Source: a virus
Length of the DNA: 24,871 bases
Virus record (IMG/VR): IMGVR_UViG_3300003702_000123
Span: 1 to 24,871 of that record
Strand: one strand, 5' to 3'
The translations under genes were made by a program, and so were the position numbers. Below are positions 7,012-14,427 of this stretch, piece after piece. Under the pieces are notes generated by a model. It was not told the origin of the DNA. It did not search any database and saw nothing but the letters and a program-made list of their open reading frames with translations. The first letter of the stretch is position 1. Every line of letters begins with the position of its first letter.

Positions 7012-7167
7012 ATGTTGAAAATTCTTTCTGAAATAAATGTAGGAAATGAGATTATTGAACCGATTGTAAATATTTTTAAAAAAAAGAAAGAATCAAAGGT
7101 TTTAGAGGAACAAATTAGGGAAACACTCCCTTGTGATGTAGAATATGTAGAATCAAAGGAAGAATAA
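7012..7167 (+). CDS. Small hypothetical protein (51 aa)
   Basis: Starts M-L-K-I-L-S-E-I and ends K-E-E. A helical N-terminus is followed by a K-K-K-K patch (residues 23-26) and an acidic tail. AGGAG at 7001-7005 has ideal spacing to ATG 7012, and the stop is one base before the next start, which argues for a real translated gene. No family is recognised. No promoter is visible between the terminator at 6966-6998 and this start, so expression probably depends on read-through. Confidence 0.6.
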   Translation: MLKILSEINVGNEIIEPIVNIFKKKKESKVLEEQIRETLPCDVEYVESKEE

Positions 7168-7168
7168 G

Positions 7169-7594
7169 ATGAAAAGTTTTAAATTATTTCTTAAAGAACA
7201 TCCTAGTACTTCAGATCAAAATCTTGCTGTAGACAGAGATACAAATATGGCAGTTTTAAGCAATCCAGCAGTTGTAAAAAAACTTAATGCTTGGGTTGGA
7301 ACAATTGCTGGAAATTATGTATTGCCTGAAGATGCAGTCCACAATTTAAGAAGTTCATTATCAAGAATTGGACTTTCGTTTGATGAAGTTCCTATGATAG
7401 AAGGTGGAAGTGGTTCTTTTGACTTGCCTCTTACTTCGTTTGGTGGCCGATTTGGTAAAGGTTTAACTACCCCACATGATGAATTTGAAGTAGATGATGG
7501 TATTTCTCATCAAGTGGAAGGCGGACTTACTCTAGTTATTGGTTATGAAATGCAAGAGGACAATTCATGTAAGTTATCCGCCCATATTGAATAA
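7169..7594 (+). CDS. Conserved hypothetical protein (141 aa)
   Basis: Begins M-K-S-F-K-L-F-L-K-E, an N-terminal pattern I recall on many proteins of marine T4-like phages. Soluble, with a helical first half and a Gly-rich second half (G-G-S-G-S-F at 81-86, G-G-R-F-G-K-G at 93-99). No catalytic motif is seen. It is joined on both sides with almost no spacing, so it belongs to one unit with 7012 and 7595. Confidence 0.65.
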   Translation: MKSFKLFLKEHPSTSDQNLAVDRDTNMAVLSNPAVVKKLNAWVGTIAGNYVLPEDAVHNLRSSLSRIGLSFDEVPMIEGGSGSFDLPLTSFGGRFGKGLTTPHDEFEVDDGISHQVEGGLTLVIGYEMQEDNSCKLSAHIE

Positions 7595-7957
7595 ATGTAT
7601 GAAAAGATAACGAATGACAATATCATAATGTTTGCTATTAAACATTATGATAATCCTCAATGTGAAGGAGAGAGAGAATTTTATGATGATATGAAAAGAT
7701 TTAAGTATATTAAACGTCTTTTAAGAAAATATAAAGATACAGGAATTCTTAAAGAAAGACTTCTTCTTAATCATATTATCGTATTAAATAATTTGTTCGG
7801 TACTGAGGCTTGCGTGACCCTACTTCTTTTAAAAATACAAAAAGAATATTGGGAAACACTCAAGTCTTTTTTATTATTCCTAAATATAATTAGGAAAGAT
7901 GAATTACAACATGTGAAAGAGAACAACCAAGTTCTTGAAATTTTAGGGAAACTGTAA
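7595..7957 (+). CDS. Conserved marine-phage protein of unknown function (120 aa)
   Basis: Helical protein with the pattern H-Y-D-N-P-Q-C and K-Y-I-K-R-L-L-R-K-Y, then L-K-E-R-L-L-L-N-H-I-I-V-L-N-N-L-F-G. I recognise this as a family present in many cyanophages and pelagiphages, but no function is known. It starts directly after the previous stop, and its own stop shares a base with the next start (TAATG), so the three are translationally coupled. The length looks complete. Confidence 0.75.
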   Translation: MYEKITNDNIIMFAIKHYDNPQCEGEREFYDDMKRFKYIKRLLRKYKDTGILKERLLLNHIIVLNNLFGTEACVTLLLLKIQKEYWETLKSFLLFLNIIRKDELQHVKENNQVLEILGKL

Positions 7958-8583
7958 TGGGAAGAGCGATAGATTTATTTGTTACATACAGATTCATAAA
8001 GTTATTGGTTACGCCGTTTGAAAAAACGCCAGCGTACAAACTTGGTATTATTGATAAGGATGGTGCGCGGATTATACCTCCTACTAAAAAGGGTGGTGTC
8101 CGAATAACCACACCAGAACCTTTAAGAACTATTGAAGAAAAAAACGCATACACTATTCTTCATAAACTCGTATTCAATATCAAAAAAATATTTGCAAAAG
8201 TTCCTGGCCTAAGAACCAAATTAGGAACTTATGCTGCAGCGTTATTCTTGCTTAAAGATACTTTTAAGGAATCTGTAGATGACCCTGATATTTTTGAGAA
8301 GGAGTTTATGAAATATCTCAAGGAGGAAGGTTATGAGATTGATAACAGCATTTCAGAAGAAGTTATTGGATTTGGTGAAATTCTTCCGAAGGGTGAATAT
8401 ATTTTAATTAATGATATTTTAAATAAAGAGGAAGAAGAACTATCTGCAAAGAAAGGTGATAAGGTTGTTACGTTTGAAGATGAAGCTCCTATAGATACAA
8501 TTTTGGGCGTTGAAATTTTTCCTGTTATACACATGAAAACAAAAGAAAAAATTTATGTAAGTTTGGAGGATATAAAAGAATGA
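7957..8583 (+). CDS. Conserved marine T4-like phage protein (208 aa)
   Basis: Residues 1-105 carry a conserved-looking block: L-V-T-P-F-E-K-T-P-A-Y-K-L-G-I-I-D, E-K-N-A-Y-T-I-L-H-K-L-V-F-N, then L-G-T-Y-A-A-A-L-F-L-L-K. I recall this block in hypothetical proteins of marine T4-like phages near head and tail genes. The C-terminal 140-208 looks beta-rich, with an acidic E-E-E-E run. No enzyme motif is seen. It overlaps the previous gene by one base and the next by four (ATGA). A virion or assembly role is inferred from the neighbourhood only. Confidence 0.7.
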   Translation: MGRAIDLFVTYRFIKLLVTPFEKTPAYKLGIIDKDGARIIPPTKKGGVRITTPEPLRTIEEKNAYTILHKLVFNIKKIFAKVPGLRTKLGTYAAALFLLKDTFKESVDDPDIFEKEFMKYLKEEGYEIDNSISEEVIGFGEILPKGEYILINDILNKEEEELSAKKGDKVVTFEDEAPIDTILGVEIFPVIHMKTKEKIYVSLEDIKE

Positions 8584-8981
8584 AACTCTGGAAAGAAGTA
8601 TCGCCATACACAGGAATAGAAGTAGAAGAGGATGCCCCAGCAAATGCTGCTGGTCCAACAACTGGTGGAAATATTGCTGGTCTTGGAACAGGACCCCAAG
8701 GTGAGCCTGGTTTTGATCCTAAAAAGAAGAAAAGGAATCTTACTTTAATGGATCGCGATGGTAAAATTGATGGTCGGTTTAAAGCGTATAGAGAACATCG
8801 TAAGAAATTAGAAGCAGCAAGACAAAAACGACTTGAACGTAAAGAAGGTCGTGTGAGTAAATTTATTAATAATGTTAAGAAAAAAACAATTGAGATGGCA
8901 TATGGTCATGGTTTCGATACTGTAAAACCTACGGCAGATATGTCAAATATAAACGCTTCTAAAAAGAAGAAAAAGAAATAA
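8580..8981 (+). CDS. Conserved basic protein with Gly-rich N-terminus (133 aa)
   Basis: Residues 20-50 are Gly/Pro/Ala-rich (G-L-G-T-G-P-Q-G-E-P-G). Residues 60-100 form a strongly basic helix (D-G-R-F-K-A-Y-R-E-H-R-K-K-L-E), and the C-terminus is six Lys in a row. The pattern matches a conserved family I recall from marine T4-like phages, without known function. The basic helix suggests nucleic acid or acidic partner binding (inference). It starts inside the previous stop (ATGA overlap). Confidence 0.7.
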   Translation: MKLWKEVSPYTGIEVEEDAPANAAGPTTGGNIAGLGTGPQGEPGFDPKKKKRNLTLMDRDGKIDGRFKAYREHRKKLEAARQKRLERKEGRVSKFINNVKKKTIEMAYGHGFDTVKPTADMSNINASKKKKKK

Positions 8982-8996
8982 CTTGGTGGTTTGAAC

Positions 8997-10457
8997 GTGG
9001 ATAATGCAGCAATCAAAGATACTTTCTCCGACCTTTCTGAATTTTTTAGTACTTTAGCTAAAGAAGAAAGTGAGAATCGTAAGAAATTAGAAAATACAAT
9101 TGCAGTTCTGGAAAATGACAAAGCTCCAGAAGATACTCCTATTAATATATCTAAGGATACATTAGAACCACAAATTATTCGTTCAGATTTAGTTAACCTA
9201 TTTAAAAATTTAGAAAATGTTCTTTTAGAAACAAAAGAAGAACCTATTGTTTCAATTGAAATTGGCGATGAACCTGAACCTGAAAGTATTAGAGGATTAT
9301 CTTTTGATGAACAAACTAACTTAGATAAATTTTCTAAATTAATGACTTCTTTTAATTCTTTTACTCCATCTCCAATAAAAAGGGTTGAAATTATTGATAC
9401 CGTTGATACCGGAAATGAAGAAGATAAATTAGAATCATTTTCTAATTTAATGGATTCCTTAAACGAAATAAAAGAAACAAAAGAAGAGCCTGAAGAAGCG
9501 GAATCTATAATAGGATATGAAGATGAGACAGAAGAAGATGATTATGTACATTCAGTCTGGGCTCAAATAGAAAATCCAACTAAAAATAAAGTTATTAATA
9601 TAAAAGAAGCACCAGAAGTTGATTATATTAAAGATGCTGTAACTAAAATAGCAGTTGCAAAATCTAAGAATCCTAGACAAGTTGATGTACATGAAAAACC
9701 CATAACAAATTTTGAAAGTTTGCAAAAAGAATTTATAAATTTCAAACACAAAGTAATAGAACAATTAAGTAGTCTTGGTGGTGGTGGTTCTATAAGAATA
9801 AATGATATGGAAGACCTTGTTACTTCCGGCCGTGCAGATGGCGATTCAATTATATATAGTTCTTCTACAAATAAGTATACCCATTCCTCGGCGAGCGCTT
9901 CAGCAAACCTATCTTTAGAAGATTCTATTGATGGTAATTTGTTACTAAATGGTACAGATGCAGATAGTTCAAATGCTGGAGATGATTTTACTCAAGAATC
10001 TGGTGTAAATTCGGGTAGAGATTTAGATCAGAATTTATTACAAGAACTTACTTCAAATATTATACCACAATCAGGTGGAACATATGATTTAGGTTCAGAA
10101 ACAAAAAGATTTAAAAATTTATATCTTGAAAGTAATACTGTTGATATTGGTGGTGCAACGATATCTTCTGATGGTTCTGGAGTGATTACTATATCAGCTG
10201 ATGGTGTAACATTACCTACTGGTTCAAAAGATGCTGAAGGATATATATTGGCAAGAACAATTAGTGAAGCTTCTGGAGCAACATTTAAATATGTCAAATT
10301 ATATACACAAGCAAGTGGATTGTCAACCGCAGCTACATCATTTAAATTTAATGCAAGAAAATCAAACACAGCAGTATATACAGACGCCGGACATATATTT
10401 ACTCTAAGTAATGGTGATGCTCGTAGTGACTCGGCTGTAGACTTGTTTCAATTTTAG
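8997..10457 (+). CDS. Fibre-type virion structural protein
   Basis: 486 residues. Residues 1-190 are acidic with coiled-coil character (E-E-P-E-E-A-E). Residues 230-290 contain F-I-N-F-K-H-K-V-I-E-Q-L-S-S-L-G-G-G-G and D-G-D-S-I-I-Y. Residues 355-400 contain Y-D-L-G-S-E-T-K-R-F-K-N-L-Y-L and G-G-A-T-I-S-S-D-G-S-G. The 'Y-D-L-G-S...R-F-K-N-L-Y-L' unit is a well-known repeat of marine phage tail fibres. The C-terminus is a compact beta domain. GTG 8997 is preferred to TTG 8991 because GGTGG at 8985-8989 is correctly spaced for it; the choice is uncertain. It is followed 13 bases later by another fibre gene. Confidence 0.7.
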   Translation: MDNAAIKDTFSDLSEFFSTLAKEESENRKKLENTIAVLENDKAPEDTPINISKDTLEPQIIRSDLVNLFKNLENVLLETKEEPIVSIEIGDEPEPESIRGLSFDEQTNLDKFSKLMTSFNSFTPSPIKRVEIIDTVDTGNEEDKLESFSNLMDSLNEIKETKEEPEEAESIIGYEDETEEDDYVHSVWAQIENPTKNKVINIKEAPEVDYIKDAVTKIAVAKSKNPRQVDVHEKPITNFESLQKEFINFKHKVIEQLSSLGGGGSIRINDMEDLVTSGRADGDSIIYSSSTNKYTHSSASASANLSLEDSIDGNLLLNGTDADSSNAGDDFTQESGVNSGRDLDQNLLQELTSNIIPQSGGTYDLGSETKRFKNLYLESNTVDIGGATISSDGSGVITISADGVTLPTGSKDAEGYILARTISEASGATFKYVKLYTQASGLSTAATSFKFNARKSNTAVYTDAGHIFTLSNGDARSDSAVDLFQF

Positions 10458-10470
10458 ATAGGATTATAAG

Positions 10471-10542
10471 ATGGCAGCAAAAGTACCTATAAGAGCAGTT
10501 TTTGACGGATCAACTGCAACTGGACTTGCAGAATTGCATTAA
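10471..10542 (+). pseudogene. N-terminal fragment of the following fibre gene
   Basis: Opens M-A-A-K-V-P-I-R-A-V-F-D-G, a start I recall for fibre-type proteins in marine T4-like phages, and reaches G-L-A-E before a premature TAA at 10540-10542. The following fibre sequence is in the -1 frame from GCA 10536. One missing T in the GAATTGCA run (GAATTTGCA would read E-F-A) joins the two. ATAGGA at 10457-10462 serves as ribosome site. Confidence 0.6.
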
Positions 10543-11846
10543 CTTATGGTGGATTGGGTGCATCATTAAGCATAGGAAGTGCTGGACAAGTACTTAAAGT
10601 TAATTCTGGTGCAAGTGCATTAGAATTTGGTGCTGTTGAAGCAATTTTAAATATTGATGGAATGACAGATGGTTCTGGTATAACTATTGCTGATTCTGAT
10701 AAATTTGCAGCTTCAGATGGTGGGACTGAAAAATATATACTTGCTTCACAGATAAAAACTTATGTTCATGGAACTGGAGCAGTAGATATTACTGCTTTAG
10801 ATATTGATGGTGGTACAGATATAGGTGCTGCTATAGTTGCCGCGGACTTGTTTGTAGTAGATGATGGTGCTGGTGGTACTAATAGAAAAACTGCTGCCTC
10901 AAGAATTAAAACTTTTGTTGAAGCCTCCGCAATGGCTGTAACTGGAAATGTTACTGCTACAGGTACAGTGGAGCCTGCCGGAGATACTGCTTCTGGTGAT
11001 AATGCTGCTATAGGTTATACTAGTGCAGAAGGTTTGATTCTAACAGGTCAAGGTTCTACTAACGATATAACCATCAAAAATGATGCTGATGCTGTTGTTA
11101 TTTCAATTCCAACAGGTACAACAAATGTTACTGTTGCTGGTGATTTAACTATCTCAGGCGATGATCTAACAATGGGAACTAATACTAGTGGTGCTGCTTT
11201 AATTGCTGATGGTACTAATTTTAATCCAGTTGTAATTTCTGGTGATATTTCAATTAGTACTGCTGGAGTAGCTGCTATTGGTTCTGGAGTTATTGTGGCC
11301 GCAGATATTGCTTCTAGTGCAATAACAACTGCAAAAATAAATGCTGATGCAGTAACAAGTGCCAAGATAGCTGATGATGCTATAGACTCAGAACATTATG
11401 CTGCTGGTTCTATTGACACGGCGCATATAGCTGATGATCAAGTTACTTTAGCAAAGATGGCCGGTCTTGCAAGAGGAAAAATAATTTATGGAAATTCAAG
11501 TGGTAATCCTACAGCTTTAACAGTTGGTTCGTCAGATCAAATTTTAACTGCTGATGGAACTGATCTTTCTTGGTCGGACCCATCTTCTGGTGGTGGTTCT
11601 TATTTCTTGGGTGGCGCTTCAGGAGCATCTGGCGATACTACCAATGGACTTGAGGATATCTTTAGAATAAATAGTGCAACAGCAGATACCAGTTGTACAA
11701 TTGCAAGTGGAACTAACGCTAGTGCCGCGGGCCCATTAACTGTTAGTTCTGGAGTTACTATTACTGTTGGTGGTCTTTTAGCTGTACTCGACAGTATTAT
11801 TATCGTCGGCACCATTGATGTGTCCGGCGATTTAGTTGTACTTTAA
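10536..11846 (+). CDS. Tail-fibre-like virion protein (main part, frameshifted start)
   Basis: About 436 residues in this frame. Repetitive beta-structured composition rich in Ala, Gly, Thr and Asp. Two copies of an 'I-D-G-x-T-D-G/I-G ... D-x-F-x-x-x-D-G-G/A' unit with K-T-Y/F-V lie near 10650-10920. A helical-repeat ladder follows at about 11320-11460 (T-T-A-K-I-N-A-D-A-V, T-S-A-K-I-A-D-D-A-I, D-T-A-H-I-A-D-D-Q-V), a pattern frequent in phage fibres. The C-terminus ends in a hydrophobic beta-solenoid-like stretch. No start codon with a ribosome site exists in this frame; the real start is ATG 10471, and a one-base loss near 10533 separates them. With that repair the protein is about 458 residues. 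Host-binding function is inferred. Confidence 0.7.
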   Translation, partial: ALTYGGLGASLSIGSAGQVLKVNSGASALEFGAVEAILNIDGMTDGSGITIADSDKFAASDGGTEKYILASQIKTYVHGTGAVDITALDIDGGTDIGAAIVAADLFVVDDGAGGTNRKTAASRIKTFVEASAMAVTGNVTATGTVEPAGDTASGDNAAIGYTSAEGLILTGQGSTNDITIKNDADAVVISIPTGTTNVTVAGDLTISGDDLTMGTNTSGAALIADGTNFNPVVISGDISISTAGVAAIGSGVIVAADIASSAITTAKINADAVTSAKIADDAIDSEHYAAGSIDTAHIADDQVTLAKMAGLARGKIIYGNSSGNPTALTVGSSDQILTADGTDLSWSDPSSGGGSYFLGGASGASGDTTNGLEDIFRINSATADTSCTIASGTNASAAGPLTVSSGVTITVGGLLAVLDSIIIVGTIDVSGDLVVL

Positions 11847-11857
11847 AGGATGAAATT

Positions 11858-12253
11858 ATGCTAAAAATTTATATAATGATAGCTGTCATAGGTCTTATTG
11901 GCGGTGTATTATATGGTGGATATTACTACTATAAAGATACTCAAGCTCGTATTCAAATACTAACAGAAAACAATGCTAAGTTGGAAATGGCAACACAAGA
12001 ACAAGAACATACGATAAATACTCTTGTAGAAGATGCAGCTCAATTCAGAGAACTTAACAAAGAACTAAATACTAAATTAGAAGCTGCTCATGATTATAAA
12101 GATGAATTGATTTCTAAATTAAGAAAACATGACCTATCTCGTTTAAGTCAACAAAAGCCAGGTCTAGTAGAAAAGAGAATAAATAATGGTACAAAGAAAT
12201 TATTTGAGAGTTTTGAGTCTATTACTGATAATTCCCCTATTCCTACTGATTAG
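11858..12253 (+). CDS. Inner-membrane spanin subunit (Rz-like)
   Basis: 131 residues: one N-terminal membrane segment (about residues 4-25, ending Y-Y-Y-Y-K), then a long periplasmic coiled coil (28-95) and a short tail with R-I-N. This is the i-spanin plan. The o-spanin gene begins inside this one in another frame (12186), the classic Rz/Rz1 arrangement. i-spanins link to outer-membrane o-spanin lipoproteins and fuse the two membranes in the last step of lysis of Gram-negative hosts. AAAGGA at 11845-11850 is the ribosome site. Sequence identity to known spanins is not claimed; the call rests on architecture and gene overlap. Confidence 0.75.
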   Translation: MLKIYIMIAVIGLIGGVLYGGYYYYKDTQARIQILTENNAKLEMATQEQEHTINTLVEDAAQFRELNKELNTKLEAAHDYKDELISKLRKHDLSRLSQQKPGLVEKRINNGTKKLFESFESITDNSPIPTD

Positions 12254-12587
12254 TGCTTGTTCATCATGGCCTAAACTTAGAACAATTGAAATACAAACAG
12301 TAGAAGTTGAAAGGGTTATTCCTACGGTAAACAGACCTAGACAGATAAATATGAATGACATAAAATTTTATGTTGTTACTATTGATACTTTTGAAGATTT
12401 TAAAATTAGGTTTGAAAAAGATAATGGTCAATTTCTTTTTTATGCAATAAGTGTAAGAGATTATGAAACTCTTGCATTGAATATGGCAGAGATAAAAAGA
12501 TATATAGAACAACAGAAACAGATTATTATATATTATGAAAAGGCTGTTGCGCCTAAACCAAAAGAAGAAGAAAAGGATAAAAAGTGA
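12186..12587 (+). CDS. Outer-membrane spanin lipoprotein (Rz1-like)
   Basis: 133 residues with a lipoprotein signal: basic N-terminus, hydrophobic core 9-24, and lipobox L-I-S-A-C (21-25), so lipidation at C25 is expected. The mature part has a Pro-containing stretch (V-I-P-T-V-N-R-P-R) and then a helical region, ending in a Lys/Glu-rich tail. It overlaps the i-spanin gene by 68 bases in a different frame. It is longer than lambda Rz1 but within the range seen for separated o-spanins. Confidence 0.75.
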   Translation: MVQRNYLRVLSLLLIIPLFLLISACSSWPKLRTIEIQTVEVERVIPTVNRPRQINMNDIKFYVVTIDTFEDFKIRFEKDNGQFLFYAISVRDYETLALNMAEIKRYIEQQKQIIIYYEKAVAPKPKEEEKDKK

Positions 12588-12835
12588 TGATTATATTAGT
12601 AATTTTAGCGATGTTGGTAATTCCGATAGGAATACACATTGGACATCCCGAATATTATGGTGCAATGCAAAATGGGAAAAGTATGATTTCGTGGAAATAT
12701 GTGGAGGCTGATAATTGTCAATCTGGTCTTAACGAAGATGGGTCTTATACTATTACGGTACTTGACAAAGTTTATTTTAAACAAGTTAATAAAGACGGAA
12801 CAGTAAGTGAAATATTTTGTGATAAGAAATAAGAA
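12587..12835 (+). CDS. Small exported or membrane-anchored protein (about 81 aa)
   Basis: An N-terminal hydrophobic segment (residues 2-19, I-I-L-V-I-L-A-M-L-V-I-P) is followed by a short soluble domain with two Cys (in D-N-C-Q and I-F-C-D), which could form a disulfide in the periplasm. The coding sequence ends at the TAA at 12830-12832. ATG 12587 overlaps the o-spanin stop; GTG 12584 is an alternative. Placement after the spanins suggests a lysis-time or envelope role, but no family is recognised. Confidence 0.55.
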
Positions 12836-12866
12836 AAGAAGAATCCAAGAAGGAGAATGAATAATA

Positions 12867-13154
12867 ATGAATTTGATATGGTATAACTTATTTTTAGAAC
12901 ATCCTAAGTCTACTAATAATCCTCAAGGATATTGGACGCATGGAATCTTTAGTGTTGTTAGTTCAACTAAGGGATTAGTGTATATGATAGCAGGAATTGT
13001 TCATGGTGTATTTCCTTGTGTATTTCCTTTTGCAACATCTTCATGGATTATTAAAACCTTTGTTAAATTAGTAAAATCTGAACGTCATAAAAAAGAATTA
13101 GAAAAATATATTTCTTCTGATATACTTCTTGAAATTGAAAATCAAATCCATTAA
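12867..13154 (+). CDS. Membrane protein resembling DUF6356
   Basis: 95 residues. F-L-E-H-P-K-S (9-15), a central hydrophobic stretch (33-58) with I-V-H-G-V-F-P-C-V-F-P-F-A-T-S-S-W-I-I, then a charged helix. The 'E-H-P ... H-x-x-x-P ... T-S/G-S-x-x-I' layout is what I recall for the DUF6356 family, small membrane proteins of unknown function also found in marine phages. AAGGAG lies at 12850-12855. A holin function cannot be excluded. Confidence 0.6.
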   Translation: MNLIWYNLFLEHPKSTNNPQGYWTHGIFSVVSSTKGLVYMIAGIVHGVFPCVFPFATSSWIIKTFVKLVKSERHKKELEKYISSDILLEIENQIH

Positions 13155-13156
13155 AA

Positions 13157-13330
13157 ATGATATATTGTAGAAATTGTGGTCATGAATCTCATTGTGGTGT
13201 AGTTTTGAAGCATGATGAACCTTGGCCAACTAGTGGTGGATCAAGGCAGGAACTTTATTATAACGAAAAACTAAATGAAGTATGCAAATATTGTCGATGT
13301 GAAAAATGTATGCGCCCAGATTGGGGATAG
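13157..13330 (+). CDS. Small zinc-ribbon-like protein (57 aa)
   Basis: Eight-residue start M-I-Y-C-R-N-C-G, with a first Cys pair C4-x2-C7 and a third Cys at 13. Near the C-terminus is a cluster C43-x2-C46-x-C48-x2-C51. These spacings fit zinc binding. It begins two bases after the previous stop and is followed at once by a second Cys-rich gene. No family is recognised. Confidence 0.6.
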   Translation: MIYCRNCGHESHCGVVLKHDEPWPTSGGSRQELYYNEKLNEVCKYCRCEKCMRPDWG

Positions 13331-13339
13331 GAGGATAAA

Positions 13340-13444
13340 ATGGCATGTAATAATGAATATTGTCGTAGGCCAGAAGAGTGTGGTTGTGATCCTTGTGAAT
13401 GTACAGAAGGAACACATGATTGTTTATGTGAGTGTTGTGATTGA
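13340..13444 (+). CDS. Tiny cysteine-rich, metallothionein-like protein (34 aa)
   Basis: Ten of 34 residues are cysteine, at positions 3, 8, 14, 16, 19, 21, 28, 30, 32 and 33, with C-x-C, C-x2-C and C-C spacings typical of metal-thiolate clusters. A perfect ribosome site, GGAGG (13330-13334), sits five bases before ATG 13340, and the gene is packed between others. These points make it very likely to be translated. Metal binding is inferred from composition. Alternatives are a disulfide-rich peptide or a redox-active decoy. Confidence 0.6.
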   Translation: MACNNEYCRRPEECGCDPCECTEGTHDCLCECCD

Positions 13445-13497
13445 AGAATTTTAAGCAGACTAAATAAATTAGATTAATTAGAAAAGGAGAAAATAAC

Positions 13498-13743
13498 ATG
13501 ATAGATTTAACAAGCAAAGTAGGTGGTTGGGTCAAAGGAATCACAGCTATAAGTCTAACACTTGTAACATTAGGAATCGTGTGGCAAGTATTGTTTGGGA
13601 GCAATATTCCCTTCATCGGCGGTGGCGGTGGTAGTATTGTAGGTAATATTACTGAAATCGTTGCTGGTTTAGGTGCTGCTGGTCTTGTTGGTTTGATCAC
13701 TATAGGTATTGTGATTTGGCTGTTTAGACATAACAACGACTAA
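13498..13743 (+). CDS. Small two-segment membrane protein, holin candidate
   Basis: 81 residues with two hydrophobic segments, about 14-34 and 53-76, joined by a Gly-rich turn (G-G-G-G-G-S), and a short charged end R-H-N-N-D. AAAAGGAGA (13482-13490) is a strong ribosome site. Size and topology suit a class II holin, and the spanin genes are 1.3 kb upstream, but no family is recognised. A virion-associated or host-takeover membrane role is equally open. Confidence 0.6.
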   Translation: MIDLTSKVGGWVKGITAISLTLVTLGIVWQVLFGSNIPFIGGGGGSIVGNITEIVAGLGAAGLVGLITIGIVIWLFRHNND

Positions 13744-13755
13744 AAGGAGAAATAA

Positions 13756-13920
13756 ATGTTTGATTGGATTGTAGAAAGAGTTAAAGAGAGAACATCTTGG
13801 GACGGCGCTGCTTTAATTGCCGCGGGTGTTCTTTTTCTTGTTTTTGGTTCTTGGGCAGAGTATGTAGCATATGCTGCTATCGTTTGGGGAGCTTGGACAA
13901 TGTGGACTAAAGAACATTAA
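13756..13920 (+). CDS. Tiny membrane protein (54 aa)
   Basis: An amphipathic basic N-terminus (M-F-D-W-I-V-E-R-V-K-E-R-T-S-W-D-G) precedes one or two hydrophobic stretches (18-31 and 36-50). I recall similar proteins in marine phages, annotated only as hypothetical. AAAGGAGA at 13743-13750 is the ribosome site. The next gene starts six bases after the stop. It is a second holin or antiholin candidate by size and neighbours. Confidence 0.6.
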   Translation: MFDWIVERVKERTSWDGAALIAAGVLFLVFGSWAEYVAYAAIVWGAWTMWTKEH

Positions 13921-13925
13921 ATAAT

Positions 13926-14360
13926 ATGGCTGAGTTGGAAACAGAGGTTGAGCTTCTTAAAAAAGAGTTGCGTAATCAAAAGAAAATTCATGATCGTTTA
14001 GATATTGCGATTGAGAAGTTAACCGATGTTTCCAATTCCATTAATCGTATGCTTGCGGTTCATGAAGAGAAACTTACAAAACAAGAAGAAGCAATTGTCT
14101 ATGCAGAACAACAAATAGAAGTTCGTAGATCAGAATTATCTAAACAAGTAGATGAACTTCATTCACGAATTACAACCACTACTAAAGAAATTATGACTGC
14201 AGCTGCAAATTTTAATGCACAACAAAATAAAGAAATTCAAAGAATAAAAGAAGACCTTATTTCTAGAGTAGGTGTACTGGAAAAATGGAGACATGTTCTT
14301 ATCGGTGGTGCAATTGTCATTGGATTTATATTACACAGTTATATAAAGTTTATTACATAG
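13926..14360 (+). CDS. Coiled-coil protein with C-terminal membrane anchor (144 aa)
   Basis: Residues 1-118 form an almost uninterrupted helical coiled coil (E-L-E-T-E-V-E-L-L-K-K-E-L onward). A single hydrophobic segment follows at about 123-140 (V-L-I-G-G-A-I-V-I-G-F-I-L), so it is tail-anchored with the long domain in the cytoplasm. No ribosome site of note. It closes the membrane-protein block and is followed by the promoter at 14389. Function unknown. Confidence 0.65.
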   Translation: MAELETEVELLKKELRNQKKIHDRLDIAIEKLTDVSNSINRMLAVHEEKLTKQEEAIVYAEQQIEVRRSELSKQVDELHSRITTTTKEIMTAAANFNAQQNKEIQRIKEDLISRVGVLEKWRHVLIGGAIVIGFILHSYIKFIT

Positions 14361-14388
14361 GACTATAAATTTTAGTTCATTTTAGTTC

Positions 14389-14417
14389 TTGACATTTTAG
14401 TTGTTATAATGTATGAT
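14389..14417 (+). promoter_or_regulatory. Sigma70-type early promoter before primase
   Basis: TTGACA (14389-14394), 17-bp spacer, TATGAT (14412-14417). An overlapping TATAAT lies at 14417-14422. The start codon of the primase is at 14428, so the transcript would begin zero to four bases before ATG and leave no room for a ribosome site. Confidence 0.75.
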
Positions 14418-14427
14418 ATAATCTACT

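Noticed and set aside
11048-11365. 105-codon open frame on the minus strand within the fibre gene
   Set aside because: Hydrophobic Ile/Val/Pro-rich mirror of the fibre repeats, without signals for expression.
13461-13470. TAAATAAATT before the 13498 gene as a late promoter
   Set aside because: At least two mismatches to TATAAATA in AT-rich DNA; chance match.
13230-13736. 168-codon open frame on the minus strand
   Set aside because: It covers two short Cys-rich genes and a membrane gene that have good ribosome sites; the predicted protein is low-complexity and has no family features.
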